From NCBI GenBank assembly GCA_964019335.1, contig OZ025690.1:372001-436000 (forward strand): a stretch of 64,000 nucleotides of DNA. The letters are read 5' to 3'. Under the pieces are notes generated by a model. The model ran no database searches, was not told the origin of the DNA, and worked only from the letters and a program-made list of their open reading frames with translations. The translations under genes and the position numbers were made by a program. This document shows positions 42,289-53,014 of this stretch, piece after piece (position 1 is the first letter of the stretch; the number at the start of each line of letters is the position of its first letter). Source of the stretch: Diplonema japonicum (lineage: Eukaryota > Euglenozoa > Diplonemea > Diplonemida > Diplonemidae).

Positions 42289-42350
42289 TAAAGCACTTTC
42301 AATACAGATACAGCTTGCACCCTCAATCTTCCAAAAAAAAAAAAAAAAAA
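40704..42350. other. Intergenic, homopolymers with two small folded islands
   Basis: A C-run at about 41098-41117 and a G-run at about 42010-42028. Islands at 41386-41470 and about 41520-41570 (CTAGGC/GCCTAG hairpin) stand out from the A/T background. No protein gene is seen. Confidence 0.6.
41386..41470. ncRNA. Structured island 4, possible small RNA
   Basis: Pairing CCAC/GTGG and CGGG/CCCG encloses AGCTTC/GAAGCT. T-runs lie on both sides. The family and strand are unknown. Confidence 0.3.
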
Positions 42351-42389
42351 TTCACTATGATAGGAACGAAGTGGTTAGCAACGGCCCGC
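42351..42389. repeat. Short dispersed repeat SR, copy 2
   Basis: Same 38-bp unit as at 38834, with an A-run before it. It lies 58 bp beyond the stop of retrotransposon ORF2, so it may be part of, or next to, the element's 3' end. Confidence 0.75.
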
Positions 42390-42447
42390 GAAAAAAAATT
42401 TGATAAATTTCGGTGTGCGGGTGGGTGCTCACCGTTCAGGGAGAAAT

Positions 42448-45400
42448 TCACACTAATCGGTCACCGTTCTGCGGTTGCTGTCTGGTGCCTGCGGTGGCTG
42501 TTTGTCGCGATGAGATGGACGGCATCTGGGCGAGAAACATTGCTTGGAGTCGTGCTAGGTAGGGGGCGGTTTGGCTCGAGGAGAAGAGTGGTCTCCTGTC
42601 GTAGCCGTGTGTCGTCGGGCCCCCAAGATGTCGAAGGGTGTGTACCCTTGTCTTTGCGTTGGCGGGGAAAGCATTCTTCCCACTCTTTGCTGTGCATTTC
42701 TGAATACGTCCTAAGATGTATCGCATCCTTCCAGCCTTCTCTGTGAGCCAGTCCTGGTCGTCGAGGGGTCCAGCCAAGGACTGCCGGGTGGCCTGCTCAT
42801 AGTCTACTGCGAGCTCCATCGTCGTGACGGACGTCAACTTCCTACCTGCGTACCATCTTAGGCTTTTCAGCCACCTGAGGACGCTCTTCATGTAGAACAT
42901 TAGGACCTTTCCCGACGCTCCGTTCGATTTCAACAGCTCCACTGTGGGCACAGTGTGCTGCTTCCCCGTTGTGATCTCATCCCACGGGTTGGTGGTGAGG
43001 ATTCTGGTGCTCCGTTCAGCCGCTCTGGCGTCTCGTCTTGACACGACATCCAACAGGTATCGTTGCACGACTGCCGCCTGTTGCTTCGCAGCCCCCGTTG
43101 CGCCCCTTGGAATGATCCCGTGGAGGGCGGTCACTGCAGGTAGGTCACTTCGCGTCATCCCGCCATATCTTTCGTTTGTCAGGGCAGCTCTCGCTGGTGC
43201 ACATTCCCATAGGGCGTGCTCCGTGACTTCTGTCGTCGTCTGGCATCGATGGTCGCAGACGTCGCACGCAAGAGACGAGCTTTCCACACCCTCACGTTCA
43301 TCCAATTGCTTCCCCCACACTCGAGGGTGTACCGTGAACACTGCACCGCTGATGATCCGCCGCAGTCTGTACGATATCAGCGGTCTCCGTGACTGGAGCT
43401 TCCTCCACCAGGCGTTCGTGGACGGACATGCACCCGCTTCCATTCCAGCAAAAGACGACCTGCCGTGGATCAATTCCTTTGCAACAGCCGGTCTGATCGC
43501 CTGTCTTACTTCATGGCGTCTCGCACTGGGCACCAGAGCGCGCAAACCTTCAATGAAGGACCACCCCTTGTTCAGGAAGGGTAGCCACCTCTTCAGCAAG
43601 ACCCCTAGCGGCCCCCTCTCCTCGTCGTCCTCTCGCTCCCGGTACAGTGTAACAATCTCATTGACTCGCTGCCACAGTTGTGGGGAGGTGAGGCTTTCTC
43701 GCATCAGGCAGTTCACCGTGTTGTAAACAATCTTCGCTTGTGGATATGCTGTGTGTCCAGGTAACAGCACATTGAGCACAGCCATCGGGGATCTCATCCT
43801 GAAGCGCGGTCCCCACAGGGAAGTCACCGTCGCTGTACAGAGCTTCTTCAGCTGGTTGTCAGACGGCGCAGCGTAGGTCGTACCGTATAGACAGGATGGT
43901 AGCACAGTGCCCGTCAGCATTGACGCCTTGTTCCCGAAGCTTAATGGCAATGCACCAAGCCGGGACAAACGGCCTTCGGCGGAATGTAGCTTGTCCAAAC
44001 TATGTTTCCCGTTCATGTTCAGGATCACGCCAAGCGCCTTGATCCCCTTCGTCACTCTGAACGATGAGCCTGTGCACTTCAACCAAGGGCCGATCTCATC
44101 CTTCGTCGAGAATGCTTGTGACTTGTTTTCGTTAAGGCGCATGCCTGTCCGCTCGCAAAACTCGATTGTTTTGTTGGTCGCTCTCTTGAGTACCTCGACC
44201 AAACGCGCAAGTAGGTACGCGTCGTCCGCGTACGACAGCGATCGCGAGCCAGGTACCTCAGCAATCACGCACTTCACCATCACTGACACCAGAGCGTTCA
44301 CCAGGATGACGGAGATTGGACACCCTTGGAGAATTCCATTTGTCACGTGGAACTCGGAACCCACGCCAGTAGGGAAGCGGAAACGTCTTTTGAGGCCTGC
44401 GTACATCGCTTTGAGCGGGGTCAGTATCCTCTGGTGCAAACCCAGGTCTTGCATAAGCCCGAACGCTACTTTCTGTGGCACCCTGTCGAAGCACTTGACG
44501 AAGTCCAGTGCTATGCCGTTAAGAGGGGTGTTGGTCAGCATCGCCGTCTCCAGCTGCGTGCTGAGCTCCATCAGGATGCTGTCCGTCCCGTGACGTGGTC
44601 GAAAACCATGCTGCGAGTCGTCCGCCCATTTCTCTTGCCATGGCGATATATCACGCAACCTGGCACAGGCCCACAGTCTGTAGACCGCACTCGTGACTGT
44701 GATGGGGCGGTGGTTGAGCGGAGTCCTCTCGCCTCCCTTCGGGATCAGCGTAACCAACGCCGTCAGGAGTGCCTTCGGCCACTTCCCTGTCACCTCGATG
44801 GCGTTGAAGAGCATCGCCCACGCATCCAACAATACATTTGGCATAGCGCGAAGTTCTGCCATCCTCCACCCATCAACTCCCGGTGCTGTCCTCGTCGATT
44901 TCTTGGCCAGAACTGCTCTCAGATCAGCCCCTGTCAGTGGCTGGAGCACCATGTCATGCGTCGAGATGTATGGCCCGTATCTAGCCTTGAAGGCCTCGTA
45001 CGATGGTTCTTCATGCCCTTCACCGTACATCTGGAGCACGCCGTCCCATTCCGCGTGCATCATCCTGTCCATCTCGTCGAGGTCTGCGGTCAGCACTCCG
45101 CCGCTCTCCACTGCCTGCGCCGCTGACGTAGAAGTGTTTTTCACAAAGGCGGTCATCCCCCTCCGCTCCTCCTGGAACTGGGTGTTGATCCTCGCCTCGT
45201 ACTTCTTCTCCCGCTCCACTCTCGTGTCCTTTGCGATCTCGCGTAGTAGCGAGGAGAGGTTGTCGTCTAGCAGTTGAAGTCTGGTGACAATCGACTCCAG
45301 GTCATCCTTCAGCAAGTTCCTATCAAACACTGGAGGGTTCGGCAGTTTCTCCAGCAAACTCAGAGCATTCGCCCAAGTCTTCAACAGAACTACTGGCATG

Positions 45401-46536
45401 TTGCACACTTGTCCCTTGTCAATCATCACCTGGATTTCCGCGCTGATGTGTGCAAGCTTCCTCTGCAAACAGGCAATCGACTTCTGTCTACCCACCGCTG
45501 CGCCCGTGGCTTCCTTTACAGACTTGGCCGACAGGCATTTCTCCTTGGGTTTGCGCTCCTCGCCCCTCCCTCGGAAAGTCTTCTGTTGCTCCATCGGCAC
45601 GCCTGTGATGCAGTGTCTTTCCGAGACGTCAGCCAGCACACGGTATGCGCCGTCGATGTCCTCAAGTTTTTGGATGAATCTCTCCGCCTGTAGCAGCTCA
45701 ATCACGTGGTCATCACTAGCAGTCGACACCGGCAGTTCCTTCGGGATGAAGTACTTGCGTGTCTTGCTCTTGAGAGTAGGGATACACAGTTTGATGGAGA
45801 GGCATCTGTGTTCGTTGGTATACACCGTGTCGTGGACCCACGCCTTCTGTAGTCCCGCCGCAGCGATCGGGTTCATCAAGACGTAGTCGATGCGTGTCTT
45901 TGTGTCAGTGGCTCTCCTCACAAAGGTGTGGCTCGGCCTTACCCCGTCTTTCTCGGCCTGCATTGCTGCTGCATCCACCCAGTCACACCCAACCGCCTGC
46001 TGTAGTACACCTGATTGCGACACCTCGGTGTTTAGGTCCCCCGCGACGATGATAGGAACATCTCCCAGGGCACATCTCATCTCGTTCAGCACCTTGTTCA
46101 AAAGTGTCTCACGCTGGTGTTTGCCGTAACTTCCCGAGTGGCAATATACCACAATGAGGTGGAGCCACATGTCTCGTCCGTCCAAGTTGATCATAGCATG
46201 GACCCACCTGTTGCCGTCGTCCATCGAAGCGACTGCTTTGACTATCGCCGGCCTGCACCGCTGTACTAGTATGCCGACTCCACCTCTTTGTGCTTTGTCG
46301 GGAGCAGCAAGTCCATCGACCACGATACCGGGCTGTGGGTTTCCCCACAGCGCACGATACCTGCCGTTGTCCTCAACATGCCTCCCAATCATGTGTTGTC
46401 CGTGTGCGGTCAGCTTCACTTCCTGCAAGCACGAGATGTCGCTCTCCATGGCCAACACCTCGTCCACCTTATTGCTCAGGGACCCCACATTGAGAGTTGT
46501 GATTGTGAGCGAATTGGGGTCCCTAGCTCCACCCAT
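42448..46536 (-). mobile_element. Non-LTR retrotransposon ORF2: APE endonuclease + reverse transcriptase, 1362 aa
   Basis: Residues about 10-250 are an APE-type endonuclease (LQEVKL, VAGDLNTEV, SHTFVRR, RIDYVLMN, NEHRCLSIKL). About 585-835 are the reverse transcriptase (TLIPKGGERTPLNHRPITV, QHGFRPRHGTDS, ALDFVKCFDRVP, GILQGCPIS, and the catalytic YADDAY near 767). A CCHC knuckle (CDVCDHRC...H....C) lies near 1090-1112. No RNase H domain is seen. The frame is open and all catalytic motifs are intact, so the copy may be active. The frame extends upstream without a stop to the TGA of ORF1, 39 nt before this ATG. The DNA is much more G+C-rich and balanced than its surroundings, and the element has landed in the same orientation as the cellular genes. 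Confidence 0.92.
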
Positions 46537-46575
46537 GAAGATGTCCCTCCGGATGTCTTCATGGCTGGCGTCCCT

Positions 46576-48978
46576 TCAGTTGAACTCGTCAGGGTCATGT
46601 TCGATTGGTAGGATGGGGGTCATAGTGTTAGCTATGGCCATGTGCACGTCAGGTGTGGCCGCACATGTCGGTGTGCCGCCGGGCAGGTATATCGGTGTCA
46701 TCGAACCCGTTGCACTCGTGGGGACAAGGGCACCCGAATGTGCCTTCTTGCTGGTCGTCGTGTCGTCGCATTTCCTCTTCTTGTCCGTGCGCTTCGCAGT
46801 CTGGATGTCCTGCTGGATAGACTGGACAGTCTTAACCAGCTCGGACACCGCCACAGCCACCGCATCCAACCTCTCGAGACGTGTTGTTACCATCTCCATC
46901 TGCCTGCCGAGAGCTTGCATGTTCTGCTCCATCGACTTCACTAGCGAGATGGTCGCGGCAGCCTTCCTCTCCATGTCCACCACTCTCGCTTCCATCGCTT
47001 TCCTCTCCTGCTCGTGCTCCAGCTCTTTCTTCCGCGCCCACTCCTCGAAAGCGTCGACAGACGCCATCGTTTTCGTAGCAGGTGCTGGCGCGTTCGGTGG
47101 GGGTAGAGCCTCGGCTACCGGCGTTGAGTGCGTCGCAGGTGTTGACGCAGCGTGGTGTGTTGACGCCTGCGTGTCCGACACTGGCGCAGGTGTAGGCGCG
47201 GATGATGGGTTCGCCTGCCCGGCTTGTCTGCCCCATATGGCGTTCGGCGGCAATGTGAATACGGCCTTATTACTGTCACTCGCGCCCTTCTTGTTCTTCT
47301 TCTTCTTCTGCAGGTCACCCTCCAGCGGCTGGATGGTCCAACGCGTGCCCTGGACATTCAGAACCAGACCTCTCGGTTTCGAGCACGAAGTCACGGCCCA
47401 GGACTGTTTTTCGCCAAACCTATGCAGCCTCTTCCTCACCGTGACCGGCCATCCCGACCGTTTCAAGCGGTCTTCCAGCTCGAGGCCGTTCATCGAAGAG
47501 GGCACCCCTTGTACCTCATAGTGCTCGCCGTCGAGCAGTGTCGCTGCTGTCGCTGTCACCTTCAGATCGGCATGTCGGTCTTTGAGCACCCGCCTTGCTG
47601 TGTCAAGCTCGGCTTTCGGTACCCTTACCCCGTAGACGACGGACTTGCCCGACTTCTTGAAGGTCAGTCCCCATCCGCACACTTCACGCCTGAACAGCAG
47701 TGCCGCTTTCAGTGCCGTGCCCTCCAGCCACAAAACCGGCAGGAGATCGCGTGCTTCCCACGGTTGGCGCACAAACACGCCGTCCTCGCCACTGCGCATG
47801 AGGATCGACTGGACATCGGTCTTCATCACCGTGATTGGGACCTCGAAAACGCCGTCCCGCTTCCTGCCTCTCTTGGTGAGGTACCGCCCTGCTCTCTCCC
47901 TCAGCCATGTCAATACTCTCGACCTGGCCTTCTCGGCGTCCAGCGATGTTTGAGTAACCAGATAGAGTTCCGAGGTGCAGGTCTCCGGCTCCTCCAGCTC
48001 CTCCTCTTCCTCCATCTCCTCCTTGTTTGCGTCCGGCATCGCAGGGTGACCATTGCGGGATGTCACCTGCAGGCGTCTGCACGTCTTCCCGCGCCCTTCG
48101 TTCGTGCTCAGAAGGACCTCAGCCTCCTCGCCGCAGAAGTAGGGGAGACGTCCCCATGAAACGACCGTTGCAGCCGGCGCGCCCCTTAGCCACTCCGCTG
48201 CCAACCGTTCAGAGCCTTGCGGGACAAGGTACACCGCCCGCTCCGGCTGTGTCTCCGCCCCTTCCCACTCCCGCACGTGCACGGGCCACTCGTCCTCGGC
48301 AAGGCATGCGATGATGGCCTTGCGTGCCGGCTTGCCCTGCTCCTTCTTCTTCCCGTCCTTCGCGCCCTCGCTGCGGATGGGGAGTGGGATCCTCACCGGC
48401 GGCACATACGCTGTAGTGGTAGGCATCTTCGAGTCCTCCCCTTTCACCGCGCAGACGTAGTGGCCCTCCACATAGCCCAGCCATAGCGTGGCCGTGTCTG
48501 GTACCTCATTCCTACTCCCCGGCTCGAAGCAGCTCAGGGTGAGGATGTCATCCCTTACAGCAAAGACACAGATCCTGCGTCCCATCACCACGGACATCGT
48601 GCTGACCGTCAGCCTGTCCGCCCACGTTCCCGAAAGAGTTACCAGCCTCTGGTACTCCTTCCACGCCGCAGCCTTCTCCCCTTCCTCCACCATCATGAAG
48701 GAGGAGTAGTCCTTCCCCGCCAGATGAGAGGCCACCACCTCCCGCAGCGCCCCCGCCTCGTCCCTCGCGCCGTGCACCGCGTACGACACCGCTTCGAAGA
48801 AGCACTCTCCCTGCCTTCTTCCGGTGTCTATCACCTTCCAACCCTCCAGCCTATTGGCCAGATCCTGCACCGCTTCCCTCGTCTTCGGCCTGGTGGATTC
48901 GCCGGACTTCCCCTTATGAGAGGAAGCCCGCCCAGGAACCGCCGTCGTGGAGGCTCCACCTCGGCCTTGCGGTGGCAT
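46576..48978 (-). mobile_element. Non-LTR retrotransposon ORF1 with OTU-like cysteine protease domain, 800 aa
   Basis: ATG at 48978. Residues about 45-180 match an OTU protease: D51 in VIDTGRRQGECFFEAVSYAV with Cys59 as nucleophile, and His173 in YVEGHYVCAV. OTU proteases cleave ubiquitin chains or polyproteins; some non-LTR elements are known to carry them. The middle has repeated alpha-beta units that may be RNA-binding (SELYLVTQTSLDAEKARSRV; later VYGVRVPKAELDTARRVL). About 640-720 form a coiled coil (KKELEHEQERKAMEARVVDM), probably for trimer or oligomer formation, after an Ala/Pro/Thr linker. It ends in a single TGA in frame with ORF2. The 5' UTR is short, as A-runs begin about 45 bp upstream. 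Confidence 0.85.
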
Positions 48979-49502
48979 TTTTGTCGTCGTGACTTTTGAT
49001 TATCCGAACCCAGTGTTCCCTCAAAAAAAAAAGGAGAGAAAGTTGGGGGTGCAAGGTTGTACCTTCTGAAAACCGGGTTTCACTTTTTTTTATTAACCCC
49101 TTCCCCGAAACGGTGCTTGTCTCCTTCTCTGTCTCTCTCTCTCGCTGCCCAACGAAGGGCGTCCTAATGCGTTGTTAAGAAGAGAAGGGTGGGCACCATA
49201 CATCGATCTACCAGAAAAAAAAGGGGGGAGGGGGGGGAAATACCAAAACCAATACAGAAACGCAGAAATCCGGCAGGAAAAAAAAAAAAAAAAAACTAAG
49301 TGGAGCAATAGCACCCACATTAAACACAACGCAAAGTAAGCATTTTGGAAAAATGAAGGGGAAAAAATAGGGGGGGGGGAGAGGATATAAGAGGAAATAG
49401 TTTGTAATTTTTTTTTTTTTTTTTTTTCGTTACCTCATTTTTTTTTAAAAAAAAAAAGATTCTTTTTTTTTTCTTCTTCTTTCTAGTTGCATAACTTTAA
49501 TG

Positions 49503-49556
<54 letters not shown>

Positions 49557-49752
49557 ACTCCGCGGGTGGAAGAATGGGGAAAGGGCACTAAGAACCCCAC
49601 GAAGCCCCCCAACCCATTTGATCATGTTTGTGTTTCTTCTTTTTTTTCCCCCCCCTCCCTCTTTCTTTTGCTCATCAGTACATAAAAAAAAAAAACAAAA
49701 AAAAAAAAACATACATTATATAGGAAAAAAAAAAAAAAAAAAAAAAAAAAAA
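48979..49752. other. Intergenic; includes a 47-nt-class A-run
   Basis: A-run at about 49507-49553, one of the longest in the window, plus other A/T/G runs. No gene is seen. Confidence 0.6.
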
Positions 49753-51456
49753 CTACACCTTTTCAATCGGCGAAGGCGGTGGTGACCATTTAGGAGTGGG
49801 CTCAGGTGTCTCCGACATGCTCTCTTCGTCTTGCGATGGTGAAATGGTGGGCTGGAAGGTTAAAATCGTATTCCGCCGTGTGGCGAGCTGCGTGTGGTGC
49901 ATGGTCTCTGCCTTACTCACAGTGGACCATTTCAAGGGACGACAACAAGTAGTCAGCTTTCCATTAGACCACAAGGTACACACGGACAAAACCAAACACA
50001 CAGCAAGCAAAGATAACAATGCAACTGCCGTTACACACGTACTCCTCTCCACGGCCCCACCCAACCCAAGACACACAACCACCCCAACAAAGACCACACA
50101 CATCCATGAAGGCGGATTTTTATCACGAGGAAGCTGTAGTTCATTTGAAAGCCTTTTCAAAGCCACTTCCGAGATTACATAACCAAACACCATTCCAACT
50201 AAAGCGAGCAATTGAAGCCCCAACGACTCACCGTCAACCACTTCAAAAACCAATAAAACAGACACCACCAATCCCCAGTACAACACTGTCGCCCAAGGAC
50301 GCCCGCCCATGTTGTTTGCAGTGCCTAATATTGCAGGCATTTTTCCGTCGGTTGCCATTCTGGAGACCATGGAGTTAAATGCCGTGTAAGATGTGAGGAT
50401 GCTTCCTATCATGAGAATTGCACCGTCGAAACCAACTAGTTTTTCTAACCATGATCCCGTCCTGCCAGCCATCACCAACAGAAGCGTTCCCTCATCACGG
50501 TACAGAGAAACCATGTCAAATCGAACCAGGTACACAGCAAGAACAGAAACAGAAAGAGTCGATAAAGATATGAAAGCGAACGTTCTGGTAAGCGCCTTGC
50601 GCGCGGTGTATGTGAAAACGTGGAGTTCGGGTTGTTCGGCGATATCAATGATACCGGACATGCCGATGAACGATGCGACAAATCCGTGGTAGATTGCGTT
50701 GAAAGTTAGACTGCTTTCATCAACGTTCCAATTGAAAATGGTTCGATGATCGACAGAATCTTCGTCATGCGAGGCTTGCACACCTTGGAACGCGAAGATT
50801 GTGGATGACAAAAGGAAAACAGCCAGAACCAACACGTGAAATGTTGTTAAGAAAAACGTTGCCCTGCCGGAAGGCTGTGCACCAAACGTGTTCCACATCC
50901 CAACAACTGTTACAAGCGTCAGACTAAACGGAAGCTGTGTCATCCATGCCGGGTACCCCAAGAAGTTTCTCAATATTAAAATAGAGTACCTTGCCGCCGT
51001 TACACCCATAGACACATACACAGCAATGTTCATACCCGCGAAAAAAATCGCAGCACTAGCACCGTTCAAAACTGTTAAAGCGTTATATGACCCACCGTTG
51101 ACAGGGAGGGCACTAAGGATGTCGAGGAGAAAGCTTATAAGGCAGTATGAGATGATGAAGCAAAATGCCAGGATGAACGGTGCGTATGTCCCTGCTTCCG
51201 CCATGCAGAAGGCCACGGAGTAGAATACAGCCGCGATGCCGCCGCAGCCGCATAGAGATGTTGCATCCCAGGAATCCAGCTTGACTTCTTTGATGATATC
51301 GTGGGGGCTTTCGATGCTGTCTGCGCTGCACACTACTGCGGAGTCGCTGCTTCCTTCTGTTACCTCTTCCGCCATAGAGGAGTCCAGGTTCGTGTCGTTG
51401 CCCACGTCCACCCGTAGTGACACGAAGGAGCCCGTTCTTATGGGGCTGGATGTCAT
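49753..51456 (-). CDS. APC-superfamily amino acid/polyamine permease, 567 aa
   Basis: ATG at 51456 after an A-run; one exon. A soluble N-terminus of about 65 residues is followed by about 12 membrane spans. The first span region (CGCGGIAAVFYSVAFCMAEAG) and the FLLDILSALPVNGGSYNAL motif are typical of APC transporters, where the Gly-rich TM1 and the P-x-GG-Y turn of TM3 bind substrate. The cytosolic C-tail is Ser/Thr/Pro-rich with possible phosphosites (SPSQDEESMSETPEPTPK). It should import amino acids or polyamines across the plasma membrane or an internal membrane. The substrate cannot be told from sequence. Confidence 0.85.
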   Translation of the reverse strand: MTSSPIRTGSFVSLRVDVGNDTNLDSSMAEEVTEGSSDSAVVCSADSIESPHDIIKEVKLDSWDATSLCGCGGIAAVFYSVAFCMAEAGTYAPFILAFCFIISYCLISFLLDILSALPVNGGSYNALTVLNGASAAIFFAGMNIAVYVSMGVTAARYSILILRNFLGYPAWMTQLPFSLTLVTVVGMWNTFGAQPSGRATFFLTTFHVLVLAVFLLSSTIFAFQGVQASHDEDSVDHRTIFNWNVDESSLTFNAIYHGFVASFIGMSGIIDIAEQPELHVFTYTARKALTRTFAFISLSTLSVSVLAVYLVRFDMVSLYRDEGTLLLVMAGRTGSWLEKLVGFDGAILMIGSILTSYTAFNSMVSRMATDGKMPAILGTANNMGGRPWATVLYWGLVVSVLLVFEVVDGESLGLQLLALVGMVFGYVISEVALKRLSNELQLPRDKNPPSWMCVVFVGVVVCLGLGGAVERSTCVTAVALLSLLAVCLVLSVCTLWSNGKLTTCCRPLKWSTVSKAETMHHTQLATRRNTILTFQPTISPSQDEESMSETPEPTPKWSPPPSPIEKV

Positions 51457-51549
51457 TTTTTTTTTTTGGGGGATATGGAAATCTTTTTTTTTTTTGATTT
51501 TTTGTCATGGGAAAAACGAAGGGAAAAAAAAAAAAAAAAAGAACCCAAC

Positions 51550-51583
<34 letters not shown>

Positions 51584-51595
51584 TTATAACCGACT

Positions 51596-52042
51596 CTAGT
51601 TCTTCTTCTGCTGCATCCTGTGGGTTTTTTTTTTTTGGTGAGGGGTAAAAAAAAAAAAAAAATAATAATAATAAGATACACATACCTCTGAAGCTTCCTG
51701 GGGGGAGTCCTGATCTTCCTGGTCACGACAGACCTGACACGCACCTGTCTGGAGTGGATGGCGCAAGAGATGCAGTATGCGATCTTCAAGTACATTTTGG
51801 GGAGAACGTACCCCGCGAGGGCACTGGCATCGGTCATGTCACGCACGGCGGCCTTGGGGGGAGAATGATTTTTTTTTTTTTTTTTTTTTTTGTGTCCATA
51901 CCTGCTCAACCATGTTGCGGACGATGAAACGCTTGCACGCCTTGTCCTTGGGGCACATCTTGGCGCAGTTGCTGCAACGAATGGACGCAGTGTGACCCCT
52001 ACCCTTCTTGTTACGCCCGTGGGACCTTCTCTTGACGGTCAT
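51596..52042 (-). CDS. RPS26: 40S ribosomal protein eS26 (RPS26), copy 1
   Basis: Exons 52042-51902, 51852-51686 and 51617-51596 give 109 residues. Introns are 49 nt (GTATGG, poly-A, AAG acceptor) and 68 nt. Family blocks: the start [17 protein letters not shown], the zinc cysteines [14 protein letters not shown] and YCISCAIHS, and [14 protein letters not shown]. eS26 contacts mRNA at the exit channel of the small subunit. The last exon is only 22 nt (…RMQQKKN). It differs from copy 2 by one extra Lys codon there and by intron sequences; exons 1 and 2 look identical. Confidence 0.95.
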
Positions 52043-52218
52043 TTTAAGATGTGGGTATTAACTGGTAAAAGAAATGAGGGGAAAAGCAAAAAGAACAGAG
52101 CAAGCATAGATGGCGGACCGATAATCACTACGGATGGGGGGGGTAGGGCTTTTGGGTGGGGCGTAAAAAAAAAAAAAAAAATGAAAAAAAAAAACGGGGG
52201 TCCAGAAAAAAAAAAAAT

Positions 52219-52640
52219 CTAGTTCTTCTGCTGCATCCTGTGATTTTTTTTTTCTTTTTTTCATTACTCACTTCCTCAATCATACCTCTGAAGCTTCCTG
52301 GGGGGGGTCCTGATCTTCCTGGTCACGACAGACCTGACACGCACCTGTCTGGAGTGGATGGCGCAAGAGATGCAGTATGCGATCTTCAAGTACATTTTGG
52401 GGAGAACGTACCCCGCGAGGGCACTGGCATCGGTCATGTCACGCACGGCGGCCTTGGAGGAAGAATGATTTTTTTTTTTTTTTTTAATTGTGTCCATACC
52501 TGCTCAACCATGTTGCGGACGATGAAACGCTTGCACGCCTTGTCCTTGGGGCACATCTTGGCGCAGTTGCTGCAACGAATGGACGCAGTGTGACCCCTAC
52601 CCTTCTTGTTACGCCCGTGGGACCTTCTCTTGACGGTCAT
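52219..52640 (-). CDS. RPS26: 40S ribosomal protein eS26 (RPS26), copy 2
   Basis: Exons 52640-52500, 52452-52286 and 52237-52219 give 108 residues. Introns are 47 and 48 nt. Head-to-tail tandem with copy 1 (unit about 600 bp). Both exon 1 and exon 2 match copy 1, with the same splice positions, and the third exon lacks one AAG codon. The proteins are therefore equal apart from one terminal Lys, consistent with a very recent duplication or ongoing gene conversion. Confidence 0.95.
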
Positions 52641-53014
52641 TTTATGCGCTTGTAATAAGGGTCTGTCGAAGGATATAAGCTAAAGAACGCGCGAGAAAAT
52701 AAGAGGGAAAAAATAAAAATAAAAATGAACCTCTCCAGGTTCTCCTCTCCTCTTCCCTCCAGGCTCTTTTTTTTTTTTTTTTAGATCAGTCCCAAATAAA
52801 AAAAAGAAGATAAGTCTGTCACATAAACCCTAAAATAACCCACCCCCCTTTTATTTTTTTATTTTATTTTTTTTTGTTCAGCACAAAAAAAAAGTATCCT
52901 TTTGGACAGGATCGTGTATCGAGTTCTTTAAAAGAAAAAAAACAACCAAAAAAAAGGGGCTAGACGACCGTTTTTTTTTTTTTTTTTCCTCCTTTTCTCT
53001 CCTCCCCCCCGCAT
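52641..53014. other. Intergenic; upstream of RPS26 copy 2
   Basis: Mixed and homopolymeric sequence, without a gene. It includes the promoter region of RPS26 copy 2 and the 3' UTR of the adaptin-ear gene. Confidence 0.5.

Noticed and set aside
42944-48159. Long plus-strand frames within the retrotransposon (for example 46154-47521)
   Set aside because: Shadow frames of G+C-rich ORF1/ORF2, without any recognisable motif.
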